Assembly: GCA_009760855.2 (NCBI GenBank)
Contig: WPIO01000223.1
Coordinates: 1 to 22,500 of the forward strand
DNA length: 22,500 nt
From: Cristatella mucedo
Taxonomy: Eukaryota > Bryozoa > Phylactolaemata > Cristatellidae
Direction: 5' to 3'
Shown: positions 20,185 through 22,500 of the stretch, in pieces
Numbering within the stretch: position 1 is the first letter of the stretch
Layout: every line of letters starts with the position of its first letter
The notes under the pieces: generated by a model
The model's input: only the letters and a program-made list of their open reading frames with translations
Told to the model about the DNA's origin: nothing
Database searches by the model: none
Made by a program: the position numbers and the translations under genes

Positions 20185-20260
20185 GACTAACCATTCGATC
20201 ATGCTTCCTTTGCAGAAAATGCAAAGTGTCTCGAAAGAGATTAAGTTCTCGTTGGCACAC
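20185..20260 (+). mobile_element. LINE family B 3' UTR fragment
   Basis: Matches 15435-15500: GATCATGCTTCCTTTGCA at both sites, followed by AAAATGCAAAGTG and AGAGATTAAGTTCTC here versus AAATATGCTAAATG and AGATTAAATTCTC there. Only the extreme 3' end is left, inside the Patched intron and antisense to it. Confidence 0.7.
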
Positions 20261-21110
20261 GAACGAAATACGAACATATATGAACAATTATATGAAACAA
20301 TAATATGAACAATATACGAACACATTATTATTACTACTATTATGGCCGGGCTAAGGAAACAACACAACTTTCTGGGCGCTATACTGCGAAACTTGCTGCA
20401 ACTTGAGCAAAAGGGAGACTCACATCAGTAAAGCGAGAATAAACGCTCTGCTGACATGGTCCTTCCAATTGGCTTGGACCCGAGCTGCTCGAGTTGCTAA
20501 GCGCCTGCCGTCTCGGTCGGGATTGGTGGGAGAATACTAAGATGGATGCTCCGAGCTGAAGTGGGGTGGCTCTCAGCGAGGCAGCTACTACTACACCGCA
20601 GGCCAAGCCGGCGGCAGCACCCTACTAAGCGGATAACCGGTAAGCCCGTTGGCCTTCAGGATGTGGCTGTGCCGAACGACTTGGGTGGTCGGTCGATGCC
20701 GACCCTGTGTGGGGTCGCAACAGCCTGGCCGGCCAGGACATCCCATTCCGATCTCCTTATCGCAAATTAGACGCCCGGCTCCTGCCCGGGAGATACGGGA
20801 GGCGCTTCGGCAAATGGAAAATCATGATTGGACGTGTATACATGCTCCCAAAGAGAAGTGGATGCCATGTGGATAAACAATTGGCTGATGAGGTGAGTAG
20901 TATGGGGAGCTGGGCATCGCTCTCGGGCTGGGGGGGAGCTGGCAGCTTCCCCAACCGTCCGCTGTTAGCTGCTATTGGCTGCCGCATGTGGGCTGCCTGG
21001 ACGAGCAGAGCCGCCGAGCTGCACGAACTCAAAAGAATCGTCATGAAAGCTGCGGGCCCAGCCAAAATGCAGCGTTCGCCGGCCGGTGAACTGTTGACTG
21101 CCCCTTGCTC

Positions 21111-21498
21111 AAAGAAGGCTCCCGACCGAACCACCTCAGTCAGGCTAGCTAGCGGCAGTGCAGCATGTACACGCAAACGCTAAAACAGGAATACTGTTGT
21201 TACAGGCATCTCTCGATCGGTTTCTATGTTTGTTTTTCCGACGGTCACTGGAGGACTGCAGCAGCAACACGATGACGGTAAGACGAGACAGGCAGTCCAT
21301 ACATAAAGAAGGCTCCCGACCGAACCACCTCAGTCAGGCTAGCTAGCGGCAGTGCAGCATGTACACGCAAACGCTAAAACAGGAATACTGTTGTTACAGG
21401 CATCTCTCGATCGGCTTCTATGTTTGTTTTTCCGACGGTCACTGGAGGACTGCAGCAGCAACACGATGACGGTAAGACGAGACAGGTAGTCCGTACAT
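21111..21498. repeat. Tandem duplication, two 194-bp units
   Basis: Units 21111-21304 and 21305-21498 are head to tail and differ at only three positions by my reading (GGTTTC/GGCTTC, GGCAGT/GGTAGT, CCATAC/CCGTAC). No recognisable coding or RNA motif lies in the unit. It sits in the Patched intron. The near-identity indicates a recent duplication, or possibly an assembly or haplotype artefact. Confidence 0.95.
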
Positions 21499-22075
21499 AA
21501 AATGGCAGCTAATAGCCATCCAAAGACAGATCCGAAATACAGCCGGAAATGGTCGAGCAAAAAGGTTGCTCAATATTACGACAGTAGCCGCTCGAGGATG
21601 GGGTAAGTGCTTATAGACAGTGGTTTCCAAGTGGACAGGACAAAGGGTGCAGACAAAAAGTTAAAATCTCTGAGCAGAGCAACAAAACTCAAAGAAAACA
21701 AAGTTTTCCTTCACGACTCCTGCCCATTTAGAGTTAAGATGAGAAAGAGACGAATGAAACAAACGTGGCATTCCATGGCAACCAAGTGATATCGTGCTTA
21801 AAGAAGTAAACTTCAGAAGAGGAGGAGGAGAACGGTGCAAAACGCCATCTTGTTATCCGATCTCGAGGATCGGCCGCCGGTTTCCGGCTGCCGTGAGCGC
21901 AGCTGCATTAGCTCTCAGCTGAAGAGCACGTGTCACTGTCACTCTACAGAGCCCGTCCTCGTTAGGGGAGACAAGGGTTCACAGTGCCGCTCTCGTGTTT
22001 TTGGCAGCACAGGGCGGAGCAGGGCGTTGGGCAAGCCGCTGGCTGGCGCTGCAGCAGGCAGCTAACGGTGCCCAC

Positions 22076-22500
22076 CTGACGATGAAATCAAAGTCCGAGC
22101 CGGCGAGCGAAGTGACGCCGACGGCCACGGCAACGCCGGCATGCAGCACCGGCGGCACGCTGTGCTCGAGCGCTCGTCCCATGCGAACGTCGGCTCGACC
22201 GACGCTGGTCGCGAACGCGACGGCCACGTGCGCCAGCAGCTGGGCACTGCAGCCGAGGCTGCTGACGAGCACGACGGCAGGCACGGCGCTCATACGCAGT
22301 CCGACGAGTCCCATGAAGCCGAAGAGCTCGATGAGGACGACAGCGAGCGTTGTGACGACCACGGCACTAAGCCAGGCGCCTCCGGTCGTGACAGCGAGGA
22401 CCAGAAATAGCCAGAAGAACGCCAAGCTCAGCGACAGCGCCAGCCTCGGCCGGAGAGCCGTGTACTGTTCCCAGTAGGTGAACGGCGCTCCTGACGGATA
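22076..22500 (-). CDS. ptc: Patched homologue, internal exon (TM8-TM11), partial at window edge
   Basis: Part of the C-terminal half of a Patched-type receptor, cut by the window's right end. Reading starts in frame at 22500: YPSGAPFTYWEQY matches the YPSG-PF-FWEQY signature just before TM8. Then come hydrophobic segments LALSLSLAFFWLFLVLA (TM8), TTLAVVLIELFGFMGLVGLR (TM9, with conserved VELFG-MGL-G) and MSAVPAVVLVSSLGCSAQLL (TM10), then HVAVAFATSVG, ALEHSVPPVL, and AVAVGVTSLAGSDFDFIVR (TM11 into the conserved AGS-FDFIVR). The exon ends in phase 2 at donor AG|GTGGG. The TM10 motif normally read as SVGIGVEFTVH is SLGCSAQLLAH here, so the acidic residue is replaced by Gln (codon 22242-22240). 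The strong signature rules out Dispatched and NPC1. A diverged patched-related paralogue is the main alternative. Confidence 0.93.

Larger units (their letters stand above)
19748..22075 (-). other. Patched intron, phase 2, 2,328 nt
   Basis: Bounded on the minus strand by donor GTCAG|GTGGGC (22076/22075) and acceptor TTTACAG|GTAC (19748/19747), obeying the GT-AG rule. It contains a LINE 3' remnant, an AT-rich ATGAACAAT-type patch near 20270-20325 and a 194-bp tandem duplication. Apparent frames inside it, including the 338-codon minus frame that continues from the tail exon upstream of the acceptor, lose all Patched similarity at the splice site. Confidence 0.85.

Noticed and set aside
19748-20367. 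N-terminal extension of the Patched tail frame (about 205 extra codons upstream of YFLYVV).
   Set aside because: Patched similarity begins exactly at the acceptor TTTACAG at 19748, and the upstream exon at 22076 completes the split Arg codon. The extension is intron sequence.
21615-21640. Second hAT terminal repeat (CAGTGGTTTCCAA).
   Set aside because: Only a short generic match, with no opposite terminus, target duplication or internal similarity nearby.

Overview
This window is animal (metazoan) nuclear DNA, mostly non-coding and heavily repetitive. The evidence is a spliced protein-coding gene with GT-AG introns, tRNA-derived SINEs, L2/CR1-like non-LTR retrotransposon relics, a hAT-type MITE, and long (GA)n, (CA)n, (TA)n and (CT)n microsatellites. 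No operons, Shine-Dalgarno-led ORFs, CRISPR arrays or rRNA genes are visible. The species cannot be named from sequence alone. The coding exons are GC-rich and the Patched protein is rather divergent, which would fit a fast-evolving invertebrate such as a flatworm or another lophotrochozoan. That placement is inference.

Layout, left to right. From 1 to about 1.85 kb there is a degenerate 14/17-bp minisatellite rich in GATC, interrupted by a SINE and a (TA)n tract. From 1.85 to 5.5 kb there is mostly unique DNA with (GA)n, (CTC/CTG)n, (CA)n and (TA)n tracts. At 3174-3352 lies a hAT MITE that closely resembles the SPIN ('space invader') non-autonomous elements. From 5.56 to 7.29 kb there is a decayed LINE with recognisable endonuclease (LIAGDFN) and reverse-transcriptase (GVPQGS-like, FYADD) motifs. 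It gives way just after the YADD box to about 0.9 kb of almost pure polypyrimidine DNA. From 9.6 to 15.5 kb there are several 3' fragments of two LINE families. One ends in (ACATT)n. The other ends in a GAGATTAAGTTCTC-type sequence. Between them lie (GA)n and (CT)n tracts, a G-run cluster and a second type of tRNA-derived SINE. From 15.5 to 19.3 kb there is mostly anonymous sequence with a purine-rich tract and a third SINE copy at 17.88-18.02 kb.

The one confident protein-coding gene is a Patched (Hedgehog receptor) homologue on the minus strand, and only its 3' part lies in the window. One exon, 22076-22500, runs off the right edge and carries the YPSG-PF-WEQY signature and TM8-TM11. It splices in phase 2 across a 2,328-nt intron to the exon at 19351-19747, which carries TM12 and the cytoplasmic tail. 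The intron holds a LINE 3' remnant and a fresh 194-bp tandem duplication.

The other long reading frames sit in simple repeats or satellite DNA, or lack any family resemblance, and I do not regard them as genes. I did not find a novel multi-gene system. The observations most worth following are the SPIN-like MITE, the SINE/LINE pair that share a 3' end, the loss of the conserved TM10 acidic residue in Patched, and the minisatellite that is open in all three forward frames.
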